Positions 35,760 through 47,092 of a stretch of 64,000 nucleotides of DNA are shown piece by piece (position 1 is the stretch's first letter; every line of letters begins with the position of its first letter). A program made the position numbers and the translations under genes. Origin of the DNA: Limnephilus marmoratus (taxonomy: Eukaryota; Arthropoda; Insecta; Trichoptera; Limnephilidae); the NCBI GenBank assembly GCA_917880885.1, contig OU862909.1, positions 29,322,851 through 29,386,850 of the forward strand, written 5' to 3'. The notes under the pieces are model-generated. The model saw only the letters and a list, made by a program, of their open reading frames with translations. It did not search any database and was not told where the DNA came from.

Positions 35760-36600
35760 GACTTGCTTCCTTTTAAAAGTACACGAGTTCTAGGAGCAGG
35801 TCCCGGGTCCGAGTTCTTAGGTGCGGACTGGGCACTGGGTATTGTTGCGGCGCACCGAAACGGGACGCACGGGTTCAAAGAACTCGGAACCAGGACCTAC
35901 TCGTAGAACCCACACGAGAACTCAGAACCCCGGAGTCGGACAAGACCCGTACGAAGACAAGGACCTGTCACCCGTGCAATGTAGGTACATTCAATGTATC
36001 TACATTGCACGGTCTTTTATTGAGAATTTAAATAAGTAAAATTAATAAGCTGTAATGCTTTACTATAAACTATTATTTTATAATGCACGTCACCCGTTGA
36101 TTAACGATACCAGATAAGACGCTCTAATTAAAAACTACTCCGTGTCTAGCCGAAGCGGTCACGCACGTGTGTGTCGATCAACGAACAGCGATCGAATGAA
36201 CGCCGGAACGGTTCACGCAGTTCCGGGAACTCACCGAGACCCGCGACTCATGAGTGGAATGGTGAGTGACGCCGGACGGTGGATCGCGGAGCAAGCCGGC
36301 GGCCACGGGGTGAGTCAGGAATGTATTCGCGCGAGTCCGGGAGTGGGCGGAATGAATGGATTGTGTCGCGATTCACGTAGCTTGGAACAAGGCGCTTGGG
36401 TTTAAAGGAACCCGGGACTTGTATTCGAGTGCGGTTTTCGCGCTTCGGCGTTGAGTTGCTCGGACCGCCGGATTTATTTGGATGCGGAGAGTACTGGGAC
36501 TGGGCCGGGTTCTCTGGGAGTAGTCGATTTGAAAAAGGAGTGGGAGTAGGAACCGCTTCCCGCAAAGGAGCGGATCACATGAGCCCATTCCAGCTGAACT
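35760..36600. other. GC-rich block of unknown origin
   Basis: About 840 bp of GC-rich, CpG-rich sequence in an AT-rich setting. It has recurring words such as GGGACTCG, GAACTCGGAACC and CCGGGACTTG in both orientations. Open frames of 70-105 codons overlap on both strands, none with recognisable similarity or plausible splice context. It ends against the tandem minirepeats of the fold-back element at 36,616. It could be a promoter/CpG region, a decayed retroelement, or transferred sequence; I cannot decide. Confidence 0.35.
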
Positions 36601-36615
36601 GACACATCGCTAGTT

Positions 36616-37384
36616 CCGTGACAATTGATCCGGCGACAATTAGCCCGCCGACAGTTGGCCCGCTCAGTTGATCCCACCGGACAGTTGACCTCCCTGCCAA
36701 TTGATCCCTAGGGTTGATTCTCTAAAAGATTATTTCTTCAAGTAAGAATGCAAAGAGGACATACGGCAGCAAAACCAAAACCAAAAAAAAAACCAAACCG
36801 TAAAACCAAAGTCGGTTCAAGGGCGGGTTCAGGGGGGGGGGGTCATGGGGGTTACGACCCCCTTCTAGGCTGGGTCTAGGACCTAGGCAGACCACTAATT
36901 AAAATTGTTAAACATACCGTTTAATGGTATTTTTAAGTACAGTACCTACTTACATTTATTAATAAAATACCTACTTTTTACTTGTATCTATTAATATCTA
37001 AATTACTTGACCACGACTATGTGACCCCCCCCCCCCCCCCCCTTCCCGGCGCCAAGCTGGATCCGCCCTTGAGTCGGTATACTTATATCTGCAGGCATCT
37101 TGAGTGAAAATCCGCCATACAAATATTTTTACTAACAATACTTCCGACTCACTAAAAAAGTAAGACTTGTGGTGACGCTATACCAACAGCGGAATAATAA
37201 AATATGATATACTTATATGTTCAGTCGACTCAAACCGCTAAAGTTTCCTACTTGCATATAATATAACTTATTTTATCTGAATACCACACAAGAGTACCAA
37301 CTGTTCTCAACTTTCCGGCGGGTCAACTGTCCGGGGGATCAACTGTCGGCGGGCCAACTGTCGCCGGATGAATTGTCGGGTCAC
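36616..37384. mobile_element. fold-back element with tandem 15-bp minirepeats at both ends
   Basis: The left end is a tandem array with a 15-bp period (GACAATTGATCCGGC, GACAATTAGCCCGCC, GACAGTTGGCCCGCT, ...). The right end near 37,310-37,384 is the inverted form (GGGTCAACTGTCC, GGGATCAACTGTCGG, GGGCCAACTGTCGCC). The interior holds a nested hAT MITE. The terminal motif recurs at both ends of 56,316-58,014. Confidence 0.65.
36818..37071. mobile_element. 254-bp hAT-like MITE nested in a fold-back element
   Basis: The ends CAAGGGCGGGTTCAG and CTGGATCCGCCCTTG are inverted; the flanks AGTCGGTT and AGTCGGTA are an 8-bp duplication with one change. Inside each end are long G or C runs (10 and about 18 bases). 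Confidence 0.7.
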
Positions 37385-37389
37385 GAAAT

Positions 37390-38330
37390 TTCTCATAAGT
37401 GGGCTGAATTATTCCACCGAATTTGTATGATACGCCATATCTTGAGTTGATATATCGAAGTATGTATTAGTCTGTTAGTACCTACCTACCGATAATACAA
37501 AATTTGAAATAGAAATAGTGATAATCAATTTTACATTATATTATACATCGTTGGGAAACGAATTAAAAATTAAAGAAAATAGACAATGATTTCCAAAAAT
37601 GAATACTTCATTATTTAAAACTAAGTTCCAACTTAGGTAAATAAAGTTTTTATTTATTTACAATAAGTGTATGTGTCCAATCTGCTCAGAGACAACCCTG
37701 CTTCGCCAGTCCGTGAGACTCAATGATGGAGAGCGGTGATTGGTCGCTGATGGTTGGTGACTGCTGACTGGTGCTGCTAGTGCGGGGTAGTGACGTAACA
37801 GCTCCCACGAGCGGCTGCCATTTTTAGTGCGGTCCGCTAAAGTCTACAGGACCAAGGAAACGTGACACAGTGGCGCGAAACCATTTTTATCAGTAGAAAA
37901 TGATTATATCGAAAAAAAAATTGAATTATCAATCATGTGGTAGTTCGTAGTAAAAAGAGCATGGATTACCGCATATAATATATTCCGATATTCTTGAAAA
38001 AAATATTAAAGGGTTTAAAATGACATTATGATACAACTCTTGACTGTTTGGAGTTCATTTCTAAATTTGTCTTGAAATAAAGAGCAATCATACACAACGA
38101 ATAGATAGTTTTACTTATATTATATATATTTTAATTAAAATGATTGATTTAAATAAAATGACATAACTTTCAAATTTGGATTAATAAAATTTAATTTAAT
38201 CCTAAAATCGATTTATAATTGCTACGCTAAATAGGAAAACAGTTGAAACTAATAGAAAGCTGCATTGATTATTATTAGTTGGCTTCATACAAAAAAATTA
38301 GGTTCACAAAAAATTCAAGGTGGAACAACA
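37390..38330. other. intergenic sequence with a small GC-richer patch
   Basis: About 37,680-37,870 is richer in GC (GTGACTGCTGACTGGTGCTG); no gene signal could be tied to it. Confidence 0.4.
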
Positions 38331-38334
38331 CAAC

Positions 38335-38467
38335 AATGTAGCTTGGTAAAATTGAAAAAAATATATTATTGATGATGTTGTAGCTGGATTTTTTTTCTAT
38401 GTACAAATTTTGAAAAAAAATCAACTACAACAACATCAATAATGTTATATTTTACCATTCTAGCTGA
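38335..38467. repeat. inverted repeat, about 55-bp arms
   Basis: ATTATTGATGATGTTGTAGC near 38,365 pairs with CTACAACAACATCAATAAT near 38,424. Outer parts GTAGCTTGGTAAAA and TTTTACCATTCTAGC also pair. Confidence 0.65.
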
Positions 38468-38537
38468 CAAAAAGTCCAGAACGTTTGAACGGTCCGTCCC
38501 TAGTAGATAGGTACCTACCTACTTGTAAAATGACATA

Positions 38538-39923
38538 CAGTCTGTCAAAAAAGAGTAGAAAACATAGGAGGGCGCCAGTGTTGATCAAATGGCAATACTA
38601 AACAAATAACTCATGGTGTTAAAGTAAATCTGTGTAACCTACATTTTTTGTAAAAAATCAAAAACACATAAAAGTGGGAAAAATATTTTTTTATAGCAAT
38701 TTTGATATCTACCGATCTGAAAATTAGAATTGCATATAGGTATATTACACCTTTACAATTTTTGTTAATACAATGAGGAATAACGATATTATAGTAAAAT
38801 AAAAAGCAGAGTTGGAAATTGCTCACATTTAATACTAGCTTAAAACCCTTCGAATAATAAGAAAATAATTTTCTGTCAACTTTTGCCTATCAAGGTTTGC
38901 GCGCAAAATTCCTGGTTCTTCCCATGCATTTTAAATGTTCCTATTTATTGTTTTTTTTAACGCTTTTGCAAAAACAAAAATTGTTCTAAAATCTAGATAA
39001 AATAATCTTTCCGATGTTTTTATTAGAAATCAACATTTTTGTTTCTAAATATTAAAATTTTAATATTGGAAATTTAAATTGGCTAAAAAATGCATACCTG
39101 CGAATATTCGAATTAAAATAATTAAAATAGAATAAACTTAAAATTTAAAATTCAGACTCCTTTTCTAGATAAAATTTGTAATAAAATTGTTACCTCACTT
39201 TTTATCACTTTCATACAATTTTATTTTAAAATTAAATGTGTGATACGTCGCAAATTGGTGAAAAATTAAACCGTCACTTTTGATGGGGTTTGTAAAATAT
39301 CTGAAAAACCTAGCTCATATAATTCTAAGACAATGAGAAGCATTATTTCATTCCGTTTCTAACATAAAAGAAATCACAAATATTCGTATGACAGGAAGAC
39401 AGATATTTAACTTTTAATAATGCACTGTCGCTCTGGGACAATCTGGGTCTCCTGTTATTATAACGGTATATGATGTTTTGGGACAACTTGGGTCTCCTGT
39501 GATTAGACGGGTTAAGTACCCAGCGTTGCCCGGGTTTTAGATCATGTCTCTAATTTTAGATCTGAATATATTTAACTCATTCAGACCGTAGTGTAACTTA
39601 TCACCATTAGTGATTCTTTCTTTTACCTACTGTTAAATTCAAATTTATGTTATATTAAATGAAAGCAAATCACTTTATAAAACCCCATTTATAAAGTGAT
39701 TTGTTTTATTTGATTTATTTATAAGATATCTTAACAACAGTGCTTCTTCCAATTAAATTTTTTTCTTTAAGAACAAAAAAAGGTTTTTTAAATGTGACTT
39801 ACAGTGTTTTATACTTTCAGTGTCATTGCGATTTGAAAGAATATTTGATAGTTAAATTGGTGTTGTCAGCCTACAAATTTTGTAGTTCAATTTTTAATAT
39901 TTTCTACTCTTAATTGACAGACT
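38538..39923. mobile_element. 1.4-kb TA-flanked terminal-inverted-repeat element
   Basis: It begins CAGTCTGTCAAAAAAGAGTA after TA and ends TACTCTTAATTGACAGACT before ATA. Its first 250 bp and last 380 bp match, in reverse orientation, the two ends of the shorter element at 55,579. No transposase is recognised. TA flanks suggest a Tc1/mariner-type origin. Confidence 0.6.
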
Positions 39924-39929
39924 ATAAAA

Positions 39930-40915
39930 AGAACAAAATGAACACCGCAGCACAAAAAACTCGAACTGCCACTGTACAATAATTGTACATCTCTACCCCG
40001 GGGACAGCATTATATCAAATATGTTTTCAATATTCGCCAACTAGAATCCAATTATAATCTAGGCGGAATATTAATAACAGTTAGGCGCCCACTTAAATTA
40101 TTGATTAACACCAATAAATTTAAAATGCCCAAAGCAATAACGTGTGGTTTTCCCGAACTGCGTAAAATTGGTGAAGTAAATTACTATAAAGCAGGTTAGT
40201 TTTTTTTTTACTCTACAACAAATTATTGGTAAGAATATCGCGGTTGTTGCTCACCTCTGAGCGTGTAGTTAAAAGGAATGGAGTTAGCTGTTGGCTGTAG
40301 GAATCATAGTTGTTGCTGCTTTATATTCCAATCACAGTCGTGACGTTATTATTTGAAATATACGCCGAAAGCCGTTTCATAATAATATAAACGTGCAAGT
40401 GTGCCGATTCTAAGGAATTTAAATTTTGTAAAGAAGGAAGTGGTTTACCGTTTTTAAGATTTTTTTATTAAGCACCCAGCAAAAAAAATCTGTCATGCGA
40501 TATCTTACATTAACCACTCGTGCCTCGGTCCCATTTTGTCGGAAGTTCAAAATATTTGAGCTTTGCAATAAAAACCAAATAAATGGAATATTTCTGAATG
40601 CATCCGAGAAGTAAAAACTATTTTTGAAAGGTGATGAAATATGGTTTCAAATTTTATAATTCTAAATTTACATATAACTTTTGAAACATTGAAATTTTGA
40701 ATGCAAACATTAAAAAGTTTTAAAAATGTTTCACCTTCCGTTTTATTCTAACTTAAATTACTAATAAATGGAAGAAAAAAACACACAAATTTTATTATGC
40801 AAATGTATAATAAACGTAATCGTCAACTCACTTTTATGTCGGTTCACGTAAAAATATATTTTTTTAAATTTTGAATTTTGATTTCAAAAAGGTGTATTTT
40901 TTTCGTTTTTTTATT
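39930..40915. other. AT-rich sequence, nothing recognised
   Basis: No feature seen between the 1.4-kb element and the fold-back MITE. Confidence 0.45.
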
Positions 40916-40922
40916 TTTTATT

Positions 40923-41093
40923 TTGGAGTGTTATGCCGTGTTGCGCCACCTCCTCCTTTAGCCAACGTTTCGGACAGCATTGTAGTGTCCATCATCAGGG
41001 CAGATACATACACACATCTGCCCTGATGATGGACATTGTAACGCTGTCCGAAACGTTAAGGAGGGGGTAGCGCAACACGGCATAACACCCCAA
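40923..41093. mobile_element. 171-bp fold-back MITE
   Basis: Arms of about 80 bp fold on each other: GTTATGCCGTGTTGCGC at the left pairs with GCGCAACACGGCATAAC at the right. The centre pairs CATCATCAGGGCAGAT with ATCTGCCCTGATGATG. The left arm has a few extra bases. Confidence 0.7.
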
Positions 41094-41350
41094 AAACAAA
41101 TAACGAAAATACTTGAAAATCTAAAATCATATCAGTAATTTCAATTATTTTGTGGTTAACTTTTGTATTTAAAATTATTTTGAAATTATTTTGTGGTTAA
41201 CTTTTGTATTTAAATATGAAGCGTGGTATTTTTTCTTTTTAACACCGTTTAGATCATATTTCTAACCATGTTTAAGGGAGACAAGACGATTTGTATGAGA
41301 TCTATATGAGTTGTTCCGAAAAGCGAACTAAGCGGTTAAATACGAACGTG

Positions 41351-41560
41351 TGGTGGGGTTTGTCTAGGTCTTGGAGGCGTATGACCAGGACACACTGAAC
41401 CCCAGATTCCTGCCCACCCCTTAAACCCTCTTCCTTCCTAGAACTCTCCTCTCCTTAATTTCCTTAAAAAAAACCTCCACACAGCATCCCCAAAGATGAC
41501 ATAGGCCCTGAGGAAAATTATTTTCCTCAGGGCCTCCTGTGTGAAGCTCATGTAAAAAAA
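41351..41560 (+). mobile_element. SINE-like family A, short subfamily, 5'-truncated
   Basis: It begins at GGGGTTTGTCTAGGTCTTGG and has the same internal deletion as the copy at 22,018. It ends with a perfect 11-bp hairpin stem and TCATGTAAAAAAAA. Confidence 0.65.
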
Positions 41561-42168
41561 ATAATAAATAAAAATAAATAAAAACGTAAAAATAAAATAA
41601 AATTAAACTGTTTTTACCAGCTTTAGAATTCCAAAAAAGAAATTATTTCATCTTGACTCGTATTTATCATGGCATTGAATTGGGAGTTAAAAAGCTCCAG
41701 CCGTTTACATATTAGGTACTCTTGTCAACAAAGACGACCATTGGATATATTTTTGAGTTAGTCGCTACTTGAAAGAAAAGACTGGGAGGTTTATTATTCC
41801 GGAATGAGCATAGCATTATTCAGAAGCAAAAAACACCATAAAAAGTTAAAACATGTTTTGTAAGAATGCAGTAATAAGCACAAAATACTTGCACGCATAA
41901 ATCCACGTCATTCACATTTTTATGCGTGCCAAATAAATTCCCTAGTTCGATTAGCAATGAGTTTGTTTCATCGGCGTGAGGGCCGTCCAAGAGCTACTGA
42001 CGGACATAGCCTACATTTCGAAAAATGTTCCAATTATTTTAGTTTGCGTCACGTTTGGCCGTGATCGTCTCTAACAAGTATTCCATGGAATGGTGAAATT
42101 CTAATATAAAAATAATCATTTGGAAATATCGAGACATTAATTTCTAAAGTATCGATCATTTCAAGTAT

Positions 42169-42328
42169 TAGGGAACGTACCCATATTAAGTGACCTGTTC
42201 AGGGGGGGATCTTCAAAATACCACGCTTGGTCAGAATGAGCGGCGGGGGGCATAGGTTTTTAGTCACCGAGGGGGGGGGGGGTTGAAAATTTCATAAAGT
42301 GGATCACGTAGTATGGGTACGTTCCCTA
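42169..42328. mobile_element. 160-bp palindrome-ended MITE with 5-bp duplication
   Basis: It begins TAGGGAACGTACCCATA and ends TATGGGTACGTTCCCTA. AGTAT flanks it on both sides (42,164-42,168 and 42,329-42,333). The interior carries G runs and GAGCGGCGG. Confidence 0.65.
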
Positions 42329-42513
42329 AGTATGTAAATGTGGCATTCTGTTTTTTTTTTAATTTAAACACTTGTTTCGATTCTAAAACATTGAATTAAA
42401 TTTAAAAAGTGCCGCGGGTTTTAGTGCGTGTCTTCGTACGTGTACTTACCTACATAAAAATACCACAGAGAAGGCTGTAAAAATGTATTCAAAACTGAAA
42501 TGTTACCGGTACC

Positions 42514-43579
42514 TAGGGTTGCCATCCGTCCGGGTTTCCCCGGATTTGTCCTAGTTTAGAGGGCGTCCGGGGAGCGTCCGGGCGGGGTTTCATTATTTAA
42601 TGTCAGTGTTTAAAAAAAATTTAAAGTCAAACGTATACGTTTGCCCTGAGGAAGGAACGGTCGTTCTGAAACCGGTCGGCTTTAAACAAATATAAATAAT
42701 AAATAATTCCTTTTAAAAAGGGAAGATATTTTAAAAGCTATCGGAAAGAGTGATAAATACAAAAAAAAAACTGAAAAGTAAAATAGGCGAAAGGCTGAGG
42801 AAAAAGCTTTAGTAGCTAGATAATCAAATAATGTACTAATGAGTGCAATAATTTCTTTTCATTTTTGTAGAATTGTGATTGTTTTTATTACGTAAAAGAA
42901 ATTTACAGTATGTCCGTTGATTAAAACTTTAAGGTGATATAAATGAGTATAGTTTTTGGTTATTTTATGCTTAAAAAATTAATAATGTAGGTACTTACAT
43001 TACAGTAAGTCTAAACTTTAAAAAGTTTAAGTTTTTTTAGTTTTTTTGTTGCTTAAGATTTAAGAAGACTGAATTTAGTTCATATTTGTTGTTTAAATGG
43101 CTGCTGATAAAAAATTAAAGATATAATTATTATTGAGTTAAAAGAGTTACCTCAAAAATTGTAAGACTGAATACTAAAATGGTCTCAGTACTTTTAAGTT
43201 TTTTGTTTAAAAATTTAATTGAATTTTGTTAGGCTTAATATTTTAATAAGTTTTTGTTTACATAACAGAGTACATTAATAATTTGTGTTTTATTTTAAGA
43301 ATAAAAAAATTCTAACTGATTATTAACACTATTTGTAACAAAATGTTATAAGTAATAAGATTCTGTTTTGTTAGGTAGGCATTTAAAATTATGATAAAAG
43401 ATGACTAAATTGAATTTCAAAATAATTAAAAAGTTGATTTATGACATTTTCAACTATTTTTTTAATTACACTGACTATGTTTAAAAAAAACCTGTTGACA
43501 TGTCCGGGTTCTGGGCCCTAAAATCCGGGGTTTTCACGCGTCTTATCCTGGTTGCCAAACTTAAGAGATGGCAACCCTA
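42514..43579. mobile_element. non-autonomous hAT element with perfect 8-bp target duplication
   Basis: The 1,066-bp element begins TAGGGTTGCCATC and ends with its complement GATGGCAACCCTA. It is flanked by CCGGTACC at 42,506-42,513 and 43,580-43,587. The first and last 80 bp are GC-rich; the middle is very AT-rich with no coding capacity. Known: hAT elements make 8-bp duplications and often start TAG or CAG. Confidence 0.8.
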
Positions 43580-43589
43580 CCGGTACCTA

Positions 43590-44555
43590 ACACCAGTGTC
43601 CAACCAAAACAGGATTTTCTACCGAAACCGAAACTTTTTTAGACATGTTAAAAATCTATTGTTTAATGAAATTAGGCTTATTTTTTACACTTATACAGAT
43701 AGTTAACACGTGTTAAATGAAATAAATAAAAAACGATAGTTGGAGTAGGTATGTGAAAAAATATGTAAGTATATATATTTTTTTATATTACTGATATAAA
43801 ACAAACAAAAATTATGAAAATTAACAAAACATGTTAACTACTTCTTGGAACAAAATTAATTGATTATTTTAATTTTAATTGCGTTACCTTGGAAAAATTT
43901 AAACCTTTTGAAATCATTATTTGAAAATGTTTTACGATACTTTCGTTAACGAATCCAATTCTTTTTTATTATTTATTAAAAATATCAATAATTATATTTT
44001 TTTAAACCGTACGCATATTATTAGAGTGATAATAATTAAAGCTCAACGCTCGCGATTCACTCTTAATTAAAACCAGAATTGTGTTCAGATTGTATTAACG
44101 AATGAATTTCAGTTGTGTATTCATCTGCTGATACATTTCGAAACAGATCATTATTTTATTAAAAGTGCAGTTATAAAATTATAGTTGCAGACTACGTATA
44201 TGCTGCCAGAATCAAAGAGAAACCATTTTCATATTCTGAGTGTAGTTTTAATTCGCCAAATACAGATTTAAGTTAACCTGTCTAATAGCAGGAGACGCAA
44301 ATTGTCCCACATATTTAATTTTTAATAAAATTATGAAATTATTTCACATTTATTTTTAAAATAAATTTGTGATTGCGATAAAAAATTAAGATACAGTTTT
44401 ATTACATTTTTTTAAGAAAAGTAAACTGTATTTAAAATTTTAAGTTTATTATATTTTAGGTACTTTAATTCGAATATTCGCAGGGGTGTATTTTTGAGAC
44501 AATTCACATATCCAATATCAAAAAACATACATAAATTTGTAGTAGAATTTATAAG
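43590..44555. other. AT-rich sequence, nothing recognised
   Basis: A piece near 44,280-44,345 (AATAGCAGGAGACGCAAATT) resembles part of the interior of the 1.4-kb element; otherwise nothing. Confidence 0.4.
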
Positions 44556-44559
44556 CATG

Positions 44560-44630
44560 ATTTTATTGGGGGGGGGGGGGGGCAAAAATTTTCTCCGTCC
44601 CGGGCGGCCGAAACCCACGCTACGCCACTG
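44560..44630. mobile_element. hAT-like terminus with poly-G
   Basis: The complement of the right end is CAGTGGCGTAGCGTGGG, a common hAT MITE start; a run of about 13 G precedes it. The left end was not found. Confidence 0.4.
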
Positions 44631-44812
44631 AATGGGACCTATGATTCCTAATTTCGAACTATCTCCCATTTACTGAAAATTCAAATCGAGGAGAAATATA
44701 AATAAATACCTACAATAAGTAGAGAGAAAAGATTTATGTTGAAGAAACCACAGATAAATAGCAACTTGTTACTTAAGACGACGCTATACCCTATACCCTA
44801 AAATATATTCAG

Positions 44813-45020
44813 AATCTTAACGACATAAATAAAGAAGCCGTGTATACAAATTACGCCACGTGACCCCTGTATTCGACGGACCTACTATCGAATTTGCCCA
44901 AAGAAAAGAAGAAAAAAATAATGTGGGAATCTTAACGACGTAAGTGAAGAAAGCGTGTAACGTGTAACCAATATGCGCCCGCGGCACGGCGTATTGGACG
45001 GACGTATCTACGCTCGAAAT
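44813..45020. repeat. diverged tandem duplication, about 120-bp period
   Basis: AATCTTAACGACATAAATAA...CGTGTATAC...GTATTCGACGGACCTA is repeated as AATCTTAACGACGTAAGTGA...CGTGTAAC...GTATTGGACGGACGTA. The second unit runs into repeat copy 1. Confidence 0.5.
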
Positions 45021-46530
45021 TACCCTAGCGGGCCTGGAGATCCGATCTTTCCGCCGGGTTCATTTTAATTAATTCTGAAGAACGTGTTACTAATATTTAA
45101 GATGTTTCTAAATGAATACCTTCCAAAGTTATTCAGTCATCGTCTAGAAAAATTAAATCTGGTGCTCACCGCTAGCTTTATAGTTGAAAAACGGGTTATA
45201 AAGTTTTAATATGTACCTAAAATATATTAATAGTAAGGCATTGTTTTTATTAATCTTAAATATAAAGAACTTACATCCCCAGGGATTTGTTTGAAAAAAA
45301 AGTTTTTATAGTTAGGAATTCGCCGGAAATAATTAAAATGAGTGTTTTGAGCAAACAAAAATTATTAAGGTTGTGTACCGGCTTAAGGCGCCGCAACCGG
45401 GCTCAAAAGAGAGATATGAAATTACGAATATTAGAGGAACGCGCAAAGCGATAAAATCGATGCGAAAATTGTGAAAATGTTTAATAAAACACGACTCGTT
45501 TAAAATAGAGCAACAATCTCGGGGGGGTTGTCTTAAACAGCATTTAAAGAAATACTGTGATATTTTTTTGTACATACCTATAACTATAAAATAACTGAAA
45601 CAAACGTGTTTATAATAATTTTTTAAGCATACTTTGCGATTTTTTTCTATCGAGGGAATTTTATATAATTTGCGTTTCGGCGCGGGGAATGTCTAGTTAT
45701 TAAATTCAAGAATAACATATATTTTGTTAAAGGTTTAAAACTTAACGTGTTTAATGGAGAAATGTAAGAAATCGGTAGAAATTCGGCGGCTTAAGTAGAA
45801 TTCTTACCGTTTGCAAATAAAAATAATGAACACTGAAAAAACGAGTTACAAAAATGTGTTTTAGTAGATAAAATCAAATACTCTATTGGTAACATTTAGT
45901 TTTTTTCAAACGAAAACGTGAGTGTTTATCAGGTTTTCGTTTATAAGTGAAAGGAAAACTTATTTTTTGCAAACGTGAACAGGTTGTGGTAGTTTTTTTA
46001 AATTTCATATCACTTAATTTTGATAAAAGCTGCAAATTTATGAGGAAATAAAAGTTTATTTAATTTTAATTTACGTGTGGTTTTTGGAAATTGGCGTATT
46101 TATTTTAAGCGATAAATTTTAACAGTGAAACCTGCTATTTAAAACAGAAATGCAATTAATTAAATATTTGATTAAACCAAATGCGATGAGGAGAAATCAC
46201 ATGGAATGAAAATACTGTTCACACAAGGGGGCATTCGTTAATTCCGTGATTTCAAAAGGGGGGAGGGTCCAGCAAAATCTCACGTTACTTGAAAAGAATA
46301 TACGAAGTGGCCCAAATTTATCTCACCAAGCGGGGGGGGAGGTCTAGATTGGAAGAAAAACTGCTCACGTAATTAATGTATGCCCCCCAAGGGGGTTGAC
46401 ATGAAGTTTGAACATTTTTTTTACTCTAGGTACCTATTCAAACCCAAAAAGACCTTCACATAAAATAGAAAATCAATCTTTTCCTTACACCTTTGTCCTT
46501 TTGAAATTAATAGCGTAAAGTATTTTTTCT
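44961..46530 (+). repeat. large dispersed repeat, copy 1 (empty site)
   Basis: About 1.57 kb that is nearly identical, in the same orientation, to 48,718-50,963, apart from small indels and one insertion there. Recognition points are GCGCCCGCGGCACGG at the left, GGCTTAAGGCGCCGCAACCG in the middle and GCGTAAAGTATTTTTT at the right. It lies just before the assembly gap. No conserved long frame, so a non-coding element or segmental duplication. Confidence 0.75.
46227..46388. mobile_element. GGGGGC-ended MITE inside repeat copy 1
   Basis: GGGGGCATTCGTTAATTCCG and CGTAATTAATGTATGCCCCC form the ends. It belongs to the duplicated unit. Confidence 0.55.
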
Positions 46531-46554
46531 TAGAAAATTTCGCTAACGATATGG

Positions 46555-47054
46555 NNNNNNNNNNNNNNNNNNNNNNNNNNNNNNNNNNNNNNNNNNNNNN
46601 NNNNNNNNNNNNNNNNNNNNNNNNNNNNNNNNNNNNNNNNNNNNNNNNNNNNNNNNNNNNNNNNNNNNNNNNNNNNNNNNNNNNNNNNNNNNNNNNNNNN
46701 NNNNNNNNNNNNNNNNNNNNNNNNNNNNNNNNNNNNNNNNNNNNNNNNNNNNNNNNNNNNNNNNNNNNNNNNNNNNNNNNNNNNNNNNNNNNNNNNNNNN
46801 NNNNNNNNNNNNNNNNNNNNNNNNNNNNNNNNNNNNNNNNNNNNNNNNNNNNNNNNNNNNNNNNNNNNNNNNNNNNNNNNNNNNNNNNNNNNNNNNNNNN
46901 NNNNNNNNNNNNNNNNNNNNNNNNNNNNNNNNNNNNNNNNNNNNNNNNNNNNNNNNNNNNNNNNNNNNNNNNNNNNNNNNNNNNNNNNNNNNNNNNNNNN
47001 NNNNNNNNNNNNNNNNNNNNNNNNNNNNNNNNNNNNNNNNNNNNNNNNNNNNNN
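46555..47054. other. assembly gap of 500 N
   Basis: Exactly 500 undetermined bases, a conventional gap size, so the true length is unknown. It lies between the end of repeat copy 1 and a pyrimidine-rich stretch before a family A SINE-like copy. Confidence 0.99.
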
Positions 47055-47092
47055 CTCCCCTCTTCCGCTCCCCCATCCCGCCAACCCAATTT

